Origin: Paracoccaceae bacterium
GTDB lineage: Bacteria; Pseudomonadota; Alphaproteobacteria; Rhodobacterales; Rhodobacteraceae
Length of the DNA stretch: 64,000 bases
Assembly (NCBI GenBank): GCA_016936395.1
Contig: JAFGXY010000043.1
Coordinates: 62,001 to 126,000, forward strand
Reading direction: 5' to 3'
The translations under genes were made by a program, and so were the position numbers. Below are positions 10,152 to 22,032 of this stretch, one piece after another (the stretch's first letter is position 1; the number at the start of each line of letters is the position of its first letter). The notes under the pieces were generated by a model. The model was not told the DNA's origin. It worked only from the letters and a program-made list of their open reading frames with translations, and searched no databases.

Positions 10152-11306
10152 TCAGTCGCGCATCGATTCTTCGCGCAACCCGTCGGCCAGCAGGTTGAGG
10201 CCGAGAACAAGGCTCATCAGGGCGAGGGCAGGGACGACGGCGGGGTGGGGGTAGATCGCCAGCAGGCGGCGGCCATCGTCGATGGTGCTGCCCCAGTCGG
10301 CGGATTCAGGGCTGACGCCAAGGCCGAAGAAGCCAAGCGTGCCCAGAAGGATGGTGGTATAGCCGATGCGCAGGCAGAAATCGACGATCAGCGGGCCGCG
10401 CGCGTTGGGAAGGATTTCCCACAGCATGATATACCACGGGCCTTCGCCGCGGGTCTGGCCGGCGGCGACGTAGTCGCGGGACTTCAGGTCAAGCACGATG
10501 CCGCGCACGATGCGGAACACGGTGGGGGCGTTGACGAAGACCACCGAGACAAAGACGTTGAGCATGTTGGGGTCCATCGACCACAGCCCGGTCGGGTCCC
10601 TGTTGAAGGCAAGGCCCGAATAGGCCCAGAGGCCAAGCGCAAGGGATGCGCCGACATAGAGGTTGCGACGGGCGGGGTTGGTGAAATAGCGGCTGTTGAG
10701 CAGCACCGCGACAAAGATCACCGGGAACAGGAACAGCACGGCGGCAAGGATGGTGGGGATGCCTGTGACCCGGATCTCGGGCGTGACCAGCAGGTAGAAC
10801 AACAGGATCACCGGGAAGGCGAGCACGAGATTGGCAATGAAGCTGAGGCCGGTATCGATCTTGCCACCGAAATATCCCGCTGGCAGGCCAAGGGTGATGC
10901 CCACCATGAACGCGATCACCGTGGCAGCGGGGGCAATGATCAGCACGCGGCGTGCCCCCATCACCATGCGCGAGAACACGTCGCGGGCCAGGTTGTCACC
11001 GCCCAAGAGATACCATGTTCCTTCGGCGCCTTTGACCGGGGTGCCGGGCAGGGCATTCTTCATGCCCGAAAGCTGGGCCAGCGGATCATGGGTCGCGATC
11101 AGGTCGGCAAAGAGCGCGGTGAACACCCAGAACATCACGATGGCAAAGCCGATCATGCCGACGGAGGAGGCAAACAGCTTGCCATAGAGCCCAAGCCGGC
11201 GGCGATAGTGCCATGACAGCGCGAAGGTCAGGCCAAGCGCGATCCAGACCGGCAGGAACTGCACGGCCATCTTGGCAAGGATCAGGGGCCAGGTAAGCGG
11301 GTCCAT
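10152..11306 (-). CDS. ABC transporter permease (OppC/DppC-like, with insertion)
   Basis: GGDNLARDVFSRMVMGARRVL, DFCLRIGYTTILLGTLGFFGLGV..ADWGSTIDDGR. Confidence 0.9.
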   Translation of the reverse strand: MDPLTWPLILAKMAVQFLPVWIALGLTFALSWHYRRRLGLYGKLFASSVGMIGFAIVMFWVFTALFADLIATHDPLAQLSGMKNALPGTPVKGAEGTWYLLGGDNLARDVFSRMVMGARRVLIIAPAATVIAFMVGITLGLPAGYFGGKIDTGLSFIANLVLAFPVILLFYLLVTPEIRVTGIPTILAAVLFLFPVIFVAVLLNSRYFTNPARRNLYVGASLALGLWAYSGLAFNRDPTGLWSMDPNMLNVFVSVVFVNAPTVFRIVRGIVLDLKSRDYVAAGQTRGEGPWYIMLWEILPNARGPLIVDFCLRIGYTTILLGTLGFFGLGVSPESADWGSTIDDGRRLLAIYPHPAVVPALALMSLVLGLNLLADGLREESMRD

Positions 11307-11316
11307 TGCGTGCCTT

Positions 11317-12459
11317 TCAGCTGAGCCGGATGCGCGGGTTCAGGAAGACATAGCCGATGTCCGAGATCAGCTGTGTCACCAGCACCACCAGCACCGCCAC
11401 CACCGAACAGGCCAGCAGCATTTGAATGTCATTGTTGCTGGCGGCCTGCACCAACGTCCAGCCAAAGCCCTTGTAGTTGAACAGGGTCTCGACAATCACC
11501 ACGCCGTTCAGGAGCCAGGGAAATTGCAGCATGATCACGGTGAAAGGCGCGATCAGCGCGTTGCGCAGCGCGTGTTTCACGATGATCTGGCCGAAGGACA
11601 CGCCCTTGAGCCGCGCGGTGCGGATGTATTGCTGGGTCATCACCTCGGTCATCGACGCCCGTGTCATCCGGGCAATGTAGCCGATGCCATAGAGCGCGAT
11701 GGTGATCACCGGCAGGCCAAAGTTCCAAAAGGTGATCTTGTCCATCGCACTGGTGGCGGTGCCCTGAAACAGGGTGCGGCCTGAAATCCAGCCCCATTCG
11801 GCCAGGATCGGCGATATCCCGGCGGTGGCCGAGCCGAACAGCACGATCAGGATCACGCCCGAGACATATTCCGGGGTGGCGGTGGTGGCGATGGCAAAGG
11901 TCGACAGCACCCGGTCGGTGGTTGTGCCTTCGCGCATCCCCGACAGCACGCCGATCAGCAGGGCGGTGGGCACCATCACCAGCATCACCCACAGCATCAG
12001 CCAGCCGGTATGGCCGAGCGAGCGCGCGAGGATTTCCGACACCGGGCGCTTGAACACCGTGGATTGGCCCCATTCCCCTTGCAGCACGCCACAGCGCGCA
12101 GGTGCCGCCTCGGTGGTGCGGTCGGGTGCGATGCAGCGCCCGGTCACGCGGCCCGACGCGTCGGTATGGGTCCAGCCCGGCACCACACCCAGCCATTCGC
12201 CATAGCGCGCCAGCAGCGGGCGGGTGAAGCCGTGGCTGTCAAGCCAGCTTGCGACCTGATCATCCGACATGCGGACCGAGGCTTCGGATTTGGCAAGCTT
12301 TTCAAGGTTCGGCGTCAGGTTCGTCATGAAGAACACGATGAACGTCAGCGCCAGTGCCGTCAGCAACATGACGCCGGAACGCCGGAGGATGAAGAAAAGC
12401 ATCGTTCTCCTTTCCCATCGGGGCAAGGGAGCAATCTGGCCGAAAGAGTCGACGCGCAC
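11317..12459 (-). CDS. ABC transporter permease (OppB/DppB-like, with periplasmic insertion)
   Basis: RRSGVMLLTALALTFIVFFMTNLTP, YIRTARLKGVSFGQIIVKHALRNALIAPFTVIMLQFPWLLNGVVIVETLFNYKGFG. Confidence 0.9.
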   Translation of the reverse strand: MRVDSFGQIAPLPRWERRTMLFFILRRSGVMLLTALALTFIVFFMTNLTPNLEKLAKSEASVRMSDDQVASWLDSHGFTRPLLARYGEWLGVVPGWTHTDASGRVTGRCIAPDRTTEAAPARCGVLQGEWGQSTVFKRPVSEILARSLGHTGWLMLWVMLVMVPTALLIGVLSGMREGTTTDRVLSTFAIATTATPEYVSGVILIVLFGSATAGISPILAEWGWISGRTLFQGTATSAMDKITFWNFGLPVITIALYGIGYIARMTRASMTEVMTQQYIRTARLKGVSFGQIIVKHALRNALIAPFTVIMLQFPWLLNGVVIVETLFNYKGFGWTLVQAASNNDIQMLLACSVVAVLVVLVTQLISDIGYVFLNPRIRLS

Positions 12460-12491
12460 CCGATGTCGGGCACGCGCCGCGGACCGGTGGA

Positions 12492-14189
12492 TCAGGCGTC
12501 AATCGACCACTTGTAGTGGTGGTGTTCAAAGGTTGCATGCATGTCGCAGCCTTTCACACGGGGGTCGAAATGGCGGAACAGCGAGCGCCAGTAGGGTTGG
12601 ATCATCACGCCTTGCTCTTGCAAGATCTCTTGAATGCGCGCCATCACCACCCGACGGGCGTCGGCATCGGCAATCGCCATCGCCTTGGCCAGCTCGGCAT
12701 CAAACTCGGAATTCGAGAACGCCGTCTCGTTCCAGGCCTCGCCGGTGCGATAGGCAAGGGCCAGAATCTGCACGCCCAAGGGCCGCATGTTCCATTCGGT
12801 GGCCGAGAACGGAAACTTGGTCCAGTCGTTCCAGAACGTCGATCCCGGCAGAACCGTGCGCTTGATATTGATCCCGGCGTCGCGGATCTGGGCGGCAACC
12901 GCGTCACAGGTGGCGGCTTGCCAGGCGTCATCCAGCGAGATCAGCTCGAATTCGAAATCGGCGCGGCCGGCGTCGGCGATCATCTGCCTGGCGGCAGCGG
13001 GATCGACAACCAAGGGCGGCAGTTTGGCATATTCCGGGTGGATCGGGCAGACATGGTGGTTTTCGGCGACGGTGCCCAAGTCGGAATAGCCCAGTTCCAG
13101 CACGACCTTGTTGTCGACCGCCATGGCCAGCGCCTTGCGGACATTCACATCCTGATACTCTTCGGCCAGCTGGTTGAAGCGAACCACCAGCGTCGCAGAG
13201 GTGACGGCTTCGGCTTTGCCCCAGCCCAGACCATCGAGCACGGTGATGAATTCGCCCACAGACTGATAGGTGGCGTCAATCTCGCCCGAACCGGCGGCGG
13301 CCACTTCGGCGGCGGGGTCAGAGCCAAGGTCGATGTATTCGATGCGGTCAAGGTAGGGGCCGCCATAGACGGCCGTGCCCCACCAGGCATGATTGGCATT
13401 GCGCACCAGCACCTGACGCACGCCGACCTCATTCACCTCGGGCAGGAACGGGCCGGTGCCGGGGGTCTGGGTCGGATCGCCATTGTCATACGATGTGTGC
13501 ACCACCGCGGCCGGATAATCGGCAAGACCGGCGATGATGGTGATGTCGGGCGCGTTGAGCTTGAGCACCAGTGTCAGCGGATCAACCACCATCACGGCAC
13601 CTTCGCGCGGTTGCAGCACCTTGACCTCGATGGTCTTGGTCGGATCGGCGGGGTCGGGCCGCGTCTCGGTGATTTCATCGCACAGGGTTGCGACCCGGCC
13701 CGCCATCGAGTTGCCTTCGACCCGGCCATCGCACCAGCGGGCAAAGTTGTGGGCCACGTCAGCGGCGGTGAAATCGTCGCCGTTGTTCCACTTGACGCCG
13801 GGGCGAACCTTCAATGTGTATTCGGTGGCATTGTCATTGGCGGTCCAGCTTTCCAGCAGCATGCCGCGGATCGAGCCGTCGTTGTTGTATTCGACCAGAT
13901 ATTCCAGCCAACCGCGGGTGAAGTTGGAAATCTGGCTCCAGTCCGATGTGCGCGGGTCTTTCAGGCCCTTGGTTTCCATCGACATGCGCAATGTGCCGCC
14001 CATGCTGGGGGTTTGCGCTGCCGCAGGGGCGGCAAGACCCAGCAGGCCATAGGCGCTGGGGACGGCGACACCAAGCGCCGTGGCGCGGGTCAGAAATTCG
14101 CGACGGCTGAGGCTGCCTGCACGCACTTCATCGGCATAGGCTTGCGCTGCCCGATGCACTGGGTAAGCCGTCATCATCCTGTCTGTCAT
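12492..14189 (-). CDS. ABC transporter substrate-binding protein, SBP_bac_5 (Tat-type signal)
   Basis: [34 protein letters not shown] signal; peptide/nickel SBP fold motifs ([26 protein letters not shown]). Start trimmed to MTDRMM. Confidence 0.92.
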   Translation of the reverse strand: MTDRMMTAYPVHRAAQAYADEVRAGSLSRREFLTRATALGVAVPSAYGLLGLAAPAAAQTPSMGGTLRMSMETKGLKDPRTSDWSQISNFTRGWLEYLVEYNNDGSIRGMLLESWTANDNATEYTLKVRPGVKWNNGDDFTAADVAHNFARWCDGRVEGNSMAGRVATLCDEITETRPDPADPTKTIEVKVLQPREGAVMVVDPLTLVLKLNAPDITIIAGLADYPAAVVHTSYDNGDPTQTPGTGPFLPEVNEVGVRQVLVRNANHAWWGTAVYGGPYLDRIEYIDLGSDPAAEVAAAGSGEIDATYQSVGEFITVLDGLGWGKAEAVTSATLVVRFNQLAEEYQDVNVRKALAMAVDNKVVLELGYSDLGTVAENHHVCPIHPEYAKLPPLVVDPAAARQMIADAGRADFEFELISLDDAWQAATCDAVAAQIRDAGINIKRTVLPGSTFWNDWTKFPFSATEWNMRPLGVQILALAYRTGEAWNETAFSNSEFDAELAKAMAIADADARRVVMARIQEILQEQGVMIQPYWRSLFRHFDPRVKGCDMHATFEHHHYKWSIDA

Positions 14190-14421
14190 TGTCATCTCCC
14201 TGCGTGGCATTGCCATCTTGTTGTGTATTTTCGGGCGTTTACCCGGTCGCGCACCGTCGATCGCGGCCCCGCAAGCCCGCATCCAAACGCACACATCTGC
14301 GCGCCGATGGCCCTATAGCGCAACATTTTGCCCGGAAGGTCAACCTCCAGCGGCGACTTAAATTTGAAGGTTTTGCAACGGCGATCTGTATGAAACCGAC
14401 ATTTCGGGGCGAAAAACCGAC

Positions 14422-15225
14422 CTAAACCTCACGCCGAAAGGCGGTGGGCGACCGGCCTGTCAGATGCTGGAACGACCGGGTGAAATAGGCGGGCGAGGTG
14501 AACCCAAGCGCTTCGCCGACCTTGGCCACCGGCAGGTCGGTTTCGCTCAGCAGGCGGCGGGCCTCAAAGATCCGGCGGTCTTGCAGCACCTCGATTGCGG
14601 TCTTGCCACAGGCGATGCGGCAACACCGGGTCAGATGGGTGGGGGTGACGCCAAGGGCCGTGGCAAACTCTCCGACCCCGGTGCCGTTGCGAAACTCACG
14701 CTCCAGCAACGCGGTATAGCGCGCCACCAGCCGACGCGCGGCATCGGGCTTGGGGGCCTCGACGGCGGCCTTGATCGCCTGACGTTCCAGCCAGACACTC
14801 AAAAGCCCAAGATAGTGCCCGGTCGCACGGTCATGCGCCGGAATGTCGCTGTCCATCTCGCGCTGCATGCTGTCGAGCAGCACGTTCACCTCTTGCTGGG
14901 CATGCACTTCGCGGATGCGCAGATGCTGGGGTGTTTCCGGCAAGGTCACGTTGCTGTCGCGCCCGAAGAACACCGCCGTGCCATAGACCTGCGGCCCGAC
15001 TTCAAAGCCGTGCATCACGCCGGGTGGAATGAACACCGCGTTGTGGGCGGTATAGCCGCGTGTCACCCCGGCAATGGTGATCCGGCCCTGGCCCTTGGTG
15101 AACCACAAGAGCAGCGGCTCGGAAATCGCGCGCATCGCTTCCACGCGCCAGCGCCCGCCGACCGCAAGGCGGGGAATCGCAACGATGCGCAACTGTGACA
15201 AGGCGGCTTGCGCGGTCATGTCCAT
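14422..15225 (-). CDS. AraC family transcriptional regulator (cupin + HTH)
   Basis: C-terminal HTH FATALGVTPTHLTRCCRIACGKTAIEVLQDRRIFEARRLL..LGFTSPAYFTRSFQHLTGRSPTAFRRE; ORF remains open to 15375. Confidence 0.9.
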   Translation of the reverse strand: MDMTAQAALSQLRIVAIPRLAVGGRWRVEAMRAISEPLLLWFTKGQGRITIAGVTRGYTAHNAVFIPPGVMHGFEVGPQVYGTAVFFGRDSNVTLPETPQHLRIREVHAQQEVNVLLDSMQREMDSDIPAHDRATGHYLGLLSVWLERQAIKAAVEAPKPDAARRLVARYTALLEREFRNGTGVGEFATALGVTPTHLTRCCRIACGKTAIEVLQDRRIFEARRLLSETDLPVAKVGEALGFTSPAYFTRSFQHLTGRSPTAFRREV

Positions 15226-15291
15226 CCCAAAGTGATACGTCGGCTGCCAGATAAGCCGGTCATACCTCTGAACCCAAGCAGAATTATGACC

Positions 15292-15325
15292 TTGTCCACA
15301 GGCGATCACAGGGGCCTGTGGATAA
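15292..15325. promoter_or_regulatory. Inverted pair of DnaA-box-like 9-mers
   Basis: TTGTCCACA (15292-15300, +) and TTATCCACA (complement 15317-15325), forming TCCACAGGC...GCCTGTGGA. Confidence 0.55.
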
Positions 15326-15350
15326 GTCGAGTCCGTCGGCAGGTCTCCGC

Positions 15351-16217
15351 TCAGCCCGGGGCGATCTTTTGCCAATCGCGCATCCGGTTGCGAAACCAGG
15401 TGCGCTGGCGTTTGGCATATTGCCGGCTGGCCAGTTTGGCCGCGTCCACCGCCGCGTCCAGCGGCACTTGCCCGCGCAAGTATGCCACCAGTTCCGGCGC
15501 GCCGATGGCGCGTGCGCTGGGGCGTGTCGGTTGCCAGGTCGGCAGTTCGCCGCGCACTTCATCCAGCGCGCCTTGCGCCATCATCTGATCGAATCGCCGG
15601 TCGATCCGGGCGTTCAGCCAGGCCACCTCGGGGTGCACCACCAGCGCCTCGGCCTGTGCCCGCGGCAGCAGCGGCGGCGGGGTATGGCCTTGCCAGTCAG
15701 CCAGCCCGCGCCCGGTGGCGCGCAACACCTCCCAGGCGCGCTGCACGCGGGCCGGGTTGGCAAGGTCGATCTGCGCCGCGGTGCGCCCGTCCAGCGCAGC
15801 CAGCATAGCCGCCGGGTCGGCACGCAGCAGCGCATCGCCTTCGGCCCGCACCTCGGGCGGGATCGCGGGCACCTCGGCCAGTCCTTCGGTCAGCGCCCTG
15901 AAATACAATCCTGTTCCGCCGACGATGACCACCGGTCGGTCCAGCCATGCCGCCACATCGCGCAGCCAATGCCCCACCGAATAGGGCTGATCCCGCCCGA
16001 CATGACCATACAGCGCATGCGGCAGGGCGGCTTCCTCTGCAACCGATGGCCGCGCTGTCAGCAGCCGCCAGCAGCCATAGACCTGCATCGCATCGGCGTT
16101 GACGATCACCCGGCCATCGCGCGCCGCAAGCTCCATCGCCAGCGCCGATTTGCCACTGGCTGTCGGCCCGGCCAACAGCACTGGGGCTTCGCGGGACACA
16201 GCGGAAAGGTCCTGCAT
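15351..16217 (-). CDS. miaA: tRNA dimethylallyltransferase
   Basis: [62 protein letters not shown]. Confidence 0.96.
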   Translation of the reverse strand: MQDLSAVSREAPVLLAGPTASGKSALAMELAARDGRVIVNADAMQVYGCWRLLTARPSVAEEAALPHALYGHVGRDQPYSVGHWLRDVAAWLDRPVVIVGGTGLYFRALTEGLAEVPAIPPEVRAEGDALLRADPAAMLAALDGRTAAQIDLANPARVQRAWEVLRATGRGLADWQGHTPPPLLPRAQAEALVVHPEVAWLNARIDRRFDQMMAQGALDEVRGELPTWQPTRPSARAIGAPELVAYLRGQVPLDAAVDAAKLASRQYAKRQRTWFRNRMRDWQKIAPG

Positions 16218-16224
16218 CGCGTTG

Positions 16225-16282
16225 GTTTCCTCTTGGAAAAAATACCCCACGGGGGTGCGGGGGTGTGAAACCCCCGCTCCGG
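16225..16282 (-). repeat. Dispersed hairpin+ATATTT+GAAAGAG motif (copy 2)
   Basis: Complement: gagcgggggtttcacacccccgcacccccgtggggtattttttccaagaggaaac, just upstream of miaA start. Confidence 0.6.
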
Positions 16283-16365
16283 GGCCAGTCACAGGTTGAA
16301 CCCGCCGCCGTTTTGCGACATTTTGCGCCGCAGTCCAACCGCAAAACGAAATACGGGGAACGCCG

Positions 16366-17100
16366 ATGTCCGAAACCGCCCAAGACGGCAGCGTGAAATA
16401 CAAGCGGGTGATGCTGAAGATCTCGGGCGAGGCGCTGATGGGCGATCAGGGCTATGGCCTGCACCCCCCCACGGTGGAACGCGTCGCGCGTGAGGTCAAG
16501 GCGGTGCATGATCTGGGCGTCGAGATCTGCATGGTGATCGGCGGCGGCAACATCTTTCGCGGCCTGCAAGGCAGCGCCCAGGGGATGGAGCGCACCACGG
16601 CCGATTACATGGGCATGCTGGCCACCGTGATGAACGCGCTTGCCATGCAGGCAGCGCTGGAGGCGATCGGAGTCTACACCCGCGTGATCAGCGCCATTCC
16701 GATGGATCAGGTCTGCGAGCCTTACATCCGCCGCCGTGCCGTGCGGCACCTTGAGAAAAAGCGCGTCTGCATCTTTGCCGCAGGCACCGGCAACCCGTAT
16801 TTCACCACCGACACCGCCGCCGCCCTGCGCGCCAGTGAAATGGCCTGCGAGGCGATCTTCATGGGCAAGAATGTCGATGGCATCTATGACAGCGATCCCA
16901 AGACCAACCCCGACGCCAGGCGCTATGGCGCCATCAGCTATGACGATGTGCTGCGGCGGAACCTGAAGGTGATGGATGCCTCGGCGATTGCCTTGTGCCG
17001 TGATAACCGGATGCCGCTGGTGGTGTTTGCGCTGAACGAACCCGGCGGCTTTCGCGGCATCATGGCAGGGCAGGGCACCTATACCCTTGTGCATGACTGA
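16366..17100 (+). CDS. pyrH: UMP kinase
   Basis: [52 protein letters not shown]. Confidence 0.97.
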   Translation: MSETAQDGSVKYKRVMLKISGEALMGDQGYGLHPPTVERVAREVKAVHDLGVEICMVIGGGNIFRGLQGSAQGMERTTADYMGMLATVMNALAMQAALEAIGVYTRVISAIPMDQVCEPYIRRRAVRHLEKKRVCIFAAGTGNPYFTTDTAAALRASEMACEAIFMGKNVDGIYDSDPKTNPDARRYGAISYDDVLRRNLKVMDASAIALCRDNRMPLVVFALNEPGGFRGIMAGQGTYTLVHD

Positions 17101-17202
17101 TGGTTTGCCGCAATGCGCGGGGCTATACCGCTGGCCTTGCATCGCATATAGACGCTGCCAAGGTCTCGATGCCACGCATGGGGAAGACGAAGGAAGAAGA
17201 CG

Positions 17203-17766
17203 ATGGCTGATGATTTTGAACTGGATACCGCTGATCTGGAGCGCCGGATGGATGGTGCGATCAACGCGCTGCGCACCGAATTTGCCAGCCTGCGCACCGG
17301 GCGCGCCTCGGGGTCGATGCTGGAGCCCATTCAGGTCGATGCTTACGGCCAGATGACGCCGATCAACCAGCTTGGCACCGTCAACGTGCCCGAGCCCCGG
17401 ATGGTGACGATCAACGTCTGGGACAAGGGCATGGTGAACAAGGTCGAAAAGGCCATTCGCGAATCCGGCCTTGGCATCAATCCGCAGACCAACGGCACCA
17501 TCATCATGTTGCCGATCCCGGAACTGAACGAACAGCGCCGCAAGGAACTGACCAAGGTCGCGGCACAATATGCCGAACATGCCCGCGTCGCGGTGCGCAA
17601 CCTGCGCCGCGACGGGATGGACCAGATCAAGAAGGCGCAAAAGGACGGGTTGTCCGAGGATGACGTGAAGTTCTGGGAAGCCGAGGTGCAAGACATGACC
17701 GACAAGTATATCAAGCTGGTCGATCACACGCTTGACTCCAAGCAGGCCGAGATCATGCAGGTTTGA
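17203..17766 (+). CDS. frr: Ribosome recycling factor
   Basis: [54 protein letters not shown]. Confidence 0.97.
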   Translation: MADDFELDTADLERRMDGAINALRTEFASLRTGRASGSMLEPIQVDAYGQMTPINQLGTVNVPEPRMVTINVWDKGMVNKVEKAIRESGLGINPQTNGTIIMLPIPELNEQRRKELTKVAAQYAEHARVAVRNLRRDGMDQIKKAQKDGLSEDDVKFWEAEVQDMTDKYIKLVDHTLDSKQAEIMQV

Positions 17767-17847
17767 CACCGGCAGTCGATGCAATCCTGGTTTGAACGCT
17801 GACGATATCGGGCCAAGGCCCGAGCACGAACGAGAAGGGGTAGGGGC

Positions 17848-18584
<737 letters not shown>

Positions 18585-18588
<4 letters not shown>

Positions 18589-19385
18589 CCCAAGCCGTGG
18601 CCCGCTGGGAAGACCTGCGCAAACGTCTGATTTCCGGGCTTTTCATGCTGGGCATCGGGGTGGCGGATCTGTGGATCGGCGGGGTGCCGTTCCTGATGCT
18701 GGTGATCGCGCTGACCGGGGTGATGTTTTGGGAACTGTCAAACATGACGGCCCCCGGACAAGGCACAACGCCGTTTGCGATGGCGGCCATTGCCGCGACT
18801 TGCCTGAGCGGTGCGGTGCTGCTGCGCAATGATCTGGCGCCCGCGCTGTTGATGCTGCCGGGGTTTGCGCTGGCGCTGACGCCGCGCCGTGACCGTCGCA
18901 TCGCCACGCTCTATGGCATCGCGATCATGGTGGCGGGCTGGGGGTTCATCGAATTGCGCGCGCCCGGCATGCCCGCGATCCTGTGGCTGGTGGCGATCGT
19001 GATCGTGTCGGATGTGGCGGGGTATTTCGTCGGGCGCATGCTGGGCGGGCCGAAGTTCTGGCCGGCGATCAGCCCGAAGAAGACGTGGTCGGGCACTGTG
19101 GCGGGCTGGATTGGCGCGGTGCTGGTGTCGTTGGTTTTTGTCGCCTTCGGTCACGCCTCTTGGCTGGTGGTGGTGCTGGCGCCTCTGGTGGCCTTTGCCG
19201 GGCAGATGGGCGATATCGCGGAAAGCTGGATCAAGCGCCGCGCTGGGGTCAAGGACAGCTCGCACCTGATCCCGGGCCACGGCGGCTTTCTGGACCGGTT
19301 CGACGCGCTGATTGGCGCGGTTGTGCTGATCATGCTGCTGGGTCTGGTCACGTCGGTGCCGATGCCGGGGCCTGTGGGGGAATGA
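18585..19385 (+). CDS. cdsA: Phosphatidate cytidylyltransferase
   Basis: SDVAGYFVGRMLGGPKFWPAISPKKTWSGTVAGW...GDIAESWIKRRAGVKDSSHLIPGHGGFLDRFD. Confidence 0.95.
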
Positions 19386-20581
19386 GCGTGATGCGGTCGA
19401 TTTCGATTTTCGGGGCCACCGGGTCTATCGGGGAAAACACCTTCGATCTGATCTGCCGCGCGGGCGGGGCCGATGCCTTTCGCACGGTGGCGCTGACGGG
19501 GGGGCGCAATGTGGTGCGGCTGGCCGAGATGGCGCGAGTCCTGCGCGCCGAACTCGCGGTCTGCGCCGATGAGGCCTGTCTGCCCGCGCTGCGCGAGGCG
19601 CTGGCCGGAACCGGCATTGAAACCGCTGCCGGCGCGCAGGCCATTGCCGAGGCCGCCGACCGCCCCGCCGACTGGGTGATGAGCGCGATTGTCGGTGCCG
19701 CCGGTCTGGTGCCCGGTCTGCGCGCCCTGCGGCATGGCCGCACGCTGGCGCTTGCCAACAAGGAAAGTCTGGTCACCGCTGGCCCCTTGCTGATGGCAAC
19801 CGCCGCACAGCATGGCGCGCGCATCCTTCCGGTGGACAGCGAACATTCGGCGATCTTTCAGGGGCTGGTGGGCGAAGATATTGCCACGGTCGAGCGGATC
19901 ATCCTGACCGCGTCGGGGGGGGCCTTGCGCGACTGGCCGCTGGAGGCGCTGGCGCGGGCGACGGTGGCCGAGGCGCTGGCGCATCCGAACTGGTCGATGG
20001 GGCAGCGCATCACCATCGATTCGGCGTCCATGTTCAACAAGGCGCTGGAAGTCATTGAAACGCGCGAATATTTCGGCATAGACCCCGACAAGATCGAGGT
20101 CATCATCCACCCGGAGTCGCTGATTCACTCGATGGTCGGGTTTCAGGATGGCGCGATCATGGCGCATATCGGCGCGCATGACATGCGCCATTCCATCGGC
20201 TACGCCCTGAACTGGCCGCAGCGCGCGCCCCTGCCGGTGGCGCGGCTGGATCTGGCACAGATTGCCACGCTGACCTTTCGCGCGCCGGACCTGGGCCGCT
20301 ATCCTGCCTTGCGGCTGTGCCGCGACGTGATGGCCACCCGTGGCCTTGCGGGGGCCGGGTTCAATGCGGCCAAGGAGATTGCCCTTGACCACTTCTTTTC
20401 CGGCGAAATCGGGTTCATGGACATGGCGGGCGTGGTCGAAACCGCGCTTGCCCGGCTTTCATCCGATCTTTGCCTTGAAACTGACGTGATGACCCTTGAG
20501 GACATCCTTGGTGCGGACCATCTTGCACGGGTGCGCGCGACCGAAGCCGCCGTGGCCCTGGGCCAGACGCGCCACACCTGA
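19382..20581 (+). CDS. dxr: 1-deoxy-D-xylulose-5-phosphate reductoisomerase
   Basis: MSVMRSISIFGATGSIGENTFDL, ALANKESLVTAGPLL, DSEHSAIFQ, NWSMGQRITIDSASMFNKALEVIE. Confidence 0.96.
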   Translation: MSVMRSISIFGATGSIGENTFDLICRAGGADAFRTVALTGGRNVVRLAEMARVLRAELAVCADEACLPALREALAGTGIETAAGAQAIAEAADRPADWVMSAIVGAAGLVPGLRALRHGRTLALANKESLVTAGPLLMATAAQHGARILPVDSEHSAIFQGLVGEDIATVERIILTASGGALRDWPLEALARATVAEALAHPNWSMGQRITIDSASMFNKALEVIETREYFGIDPDKIEVIIHPESLIHSMVGFQDGAIMAHIGAHDMRHSIGYALNWPQRAPLPVARLDLAQIATLTFRAPDLGRYPALRLCRDVMATRGLAGAGFNAAKEIALDHFFSGEIGFMDMAGVVETALARLSSDLCLETDVMTLEDILGADHLARVRATEAAVALGQTRHT

Positions 20582-20622
20582 GGCCGCCCCACCCGGCGGT
20601 GCATGCAACAAAGGAAGACCCC

Positions 20623-21960
20623 TTGGATCTGATCGGCCTTATCCCCAGTTTCGGCGGCCTTGTCTGGACTGTGATCGCTTTTATCGTGGCGCTTTCGATC
20701 ATCGTGGCGATCCACGAATACGGCCACTACATCGTCGGCCGCTGGACCGGGATTCATGCCGAGGTGTTCAGCCTGGGCTTCGGGCCTGTTCTGTATTCTC
20801 GGGTGGACAAGCGCGGCACCCGTTGGCAGGTGGCGGCTTTGCCGTTTGGCGGCTATGTCAAGTTTCTGGGCGACAGCAACGCAGCTTCGGGCGTTGATGG
20901 CGATGCAATCCGCAACATGGCCGAGTCCGAGCGGCGCCACACCATGCACGGCGCACCTTTGTGGGCGCGCGCGCTGACCGTGGCTGCGGGGCCTGCGTTC
21001 AACTTCGCCAGTGCTCTGGTGATCTTCACCGGCATTGTGCTGTGGACAGGCATCGCGACCGATGACCCGATTGTGGGCAAGGTTCCGGCCTTGCCGTTTG
21101 ACGGCCAGCAGTTGCAGGTCGGCGACCGTATCGTCGAACTTGGTGGCACGCCGACACCCGATCTGGCCGCAGTGGCCAAGGTGGCAGAGTCGCTGCCGCC
21201 CAGCCCCTCGGTGGGCTATGTGGTGGAACGGGGCGGGCAGCGGGTCTCGTTTGACGGCCCCTATCCCTATCCGCCGCTTGCGGGCGGGGTGCAGCCGCAA
21301 TCGGCGGCCTTTGACGCCGGGTTGCTGGCGGGGGATGTGATCCTGGCCATCGACGGCACCGCGCTTGTCAGCTTTACGCAGTTGCGTGACATTGTCGGTG
21401 CATCCGAGGGGCGCAGCCTGACGCTGACGGTCTGGCGCGCAGGCCAGACCTTTGACACCACCTTGACGCCGCGCCGGATGGATTTGCCCCTGCCGGAAGG
21501 CGGGTTTGAAACCCGATGGCTGATCGGCCTGAGCGGTGGCATCGGCTTTGAGCCCTTGACCCGCACCCCCGGCCCGCTTGAAGCGGTGGGGATCGCAGCC
21601 GAGCAGACCTGGCGGATCGTCACCACGTCATTGTCCGGCATATGGCACATGGTCACCGGCGCGATTTCCAGTTGCAACCTGCGCGGCCCGATCGGCATTG
21701 CCGAAAGCTCGGGGGCCGCTGCCAGCCAGGGTGTCGAAAGCTTTGTCTGGTTCATCGCCATGCTGTCGGTGGCGGTGGGGTTGATGAACCTGTTCCCGGT
21801 GCCGGTGCTGGATGGCGGGCATCTGGTGTTTTACGCATGGGAGGCCGTGACCGGCAAACCACCGGCCGAGCGGGCCTTGCGGATGATGATGGCCGTCGGG
21901 CTGGCGCTGCTGCTGACCCTGATGGTGTTTGCACTGACCAATGACCTGTTCTGCCCCTGA
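20623..21960 (+). CDS. rseP: RIP metalloprotease RseP
   Basis: HEYGHYIVGRWTGIHAEVFSLGFGP (HExxH-like), PDZ regions, NLFPVPVLDGGHL; TTG start preceded by aaggaag, alternative GTG at 20599. Confidence 0.94.
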   Translation: MDLIGLIPSFGGLVWTVIAFIVALSIIVAIHEYGHYIVGRWTGIHAEVFSLGFGPVLYSRVDKRGTRWQVAALPFGGYVKFLGDSNAASGVDGDAIRNMAESERRHTMHGAPLWARALTVAAGPAFNFASALVIFTGIVLWTGIATDDPIVGKVPALPFDGQQLQVGDRIVELGGTPTPDLAAVAKVAESLPPSPSVGYVVERGGQRVSFDGPYPYPPLAGGVQPQSAAFDAGLLAGDVILAIDGTALVSFTQLRDIVGASEGRSLTLTVWRAGQTFDTTLTPRRMDLPLPEGGFETRWLIGLSGGIGFEPLTRTPGPLEAVGIAAEQTWRIVTTSLSGIWHMVTGAISSCNLRGPIGIAESSGAAASQGVESFVWFIAMLSVAVGLMNLFPVPVLDGGHLVFYAWEAVTGKPPAERALRMMMAVGLALLLTLMVFALTNDLFCP

Positions 21961-22032
21961 CCGCGGGCGGGGGCAGAATGCCTTAAATAAGCCGTATTTT
22001 TTGGCGATGATGCTTGCAACGTGTGAGGTGTC

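Noticed and set aside
17808-17823. TCGGGCC-AA-GGCCCGA palindrome between frr and uppS
   Set aside because: Two-nt loop and no U-tract; too short to claim as terminator or operator.
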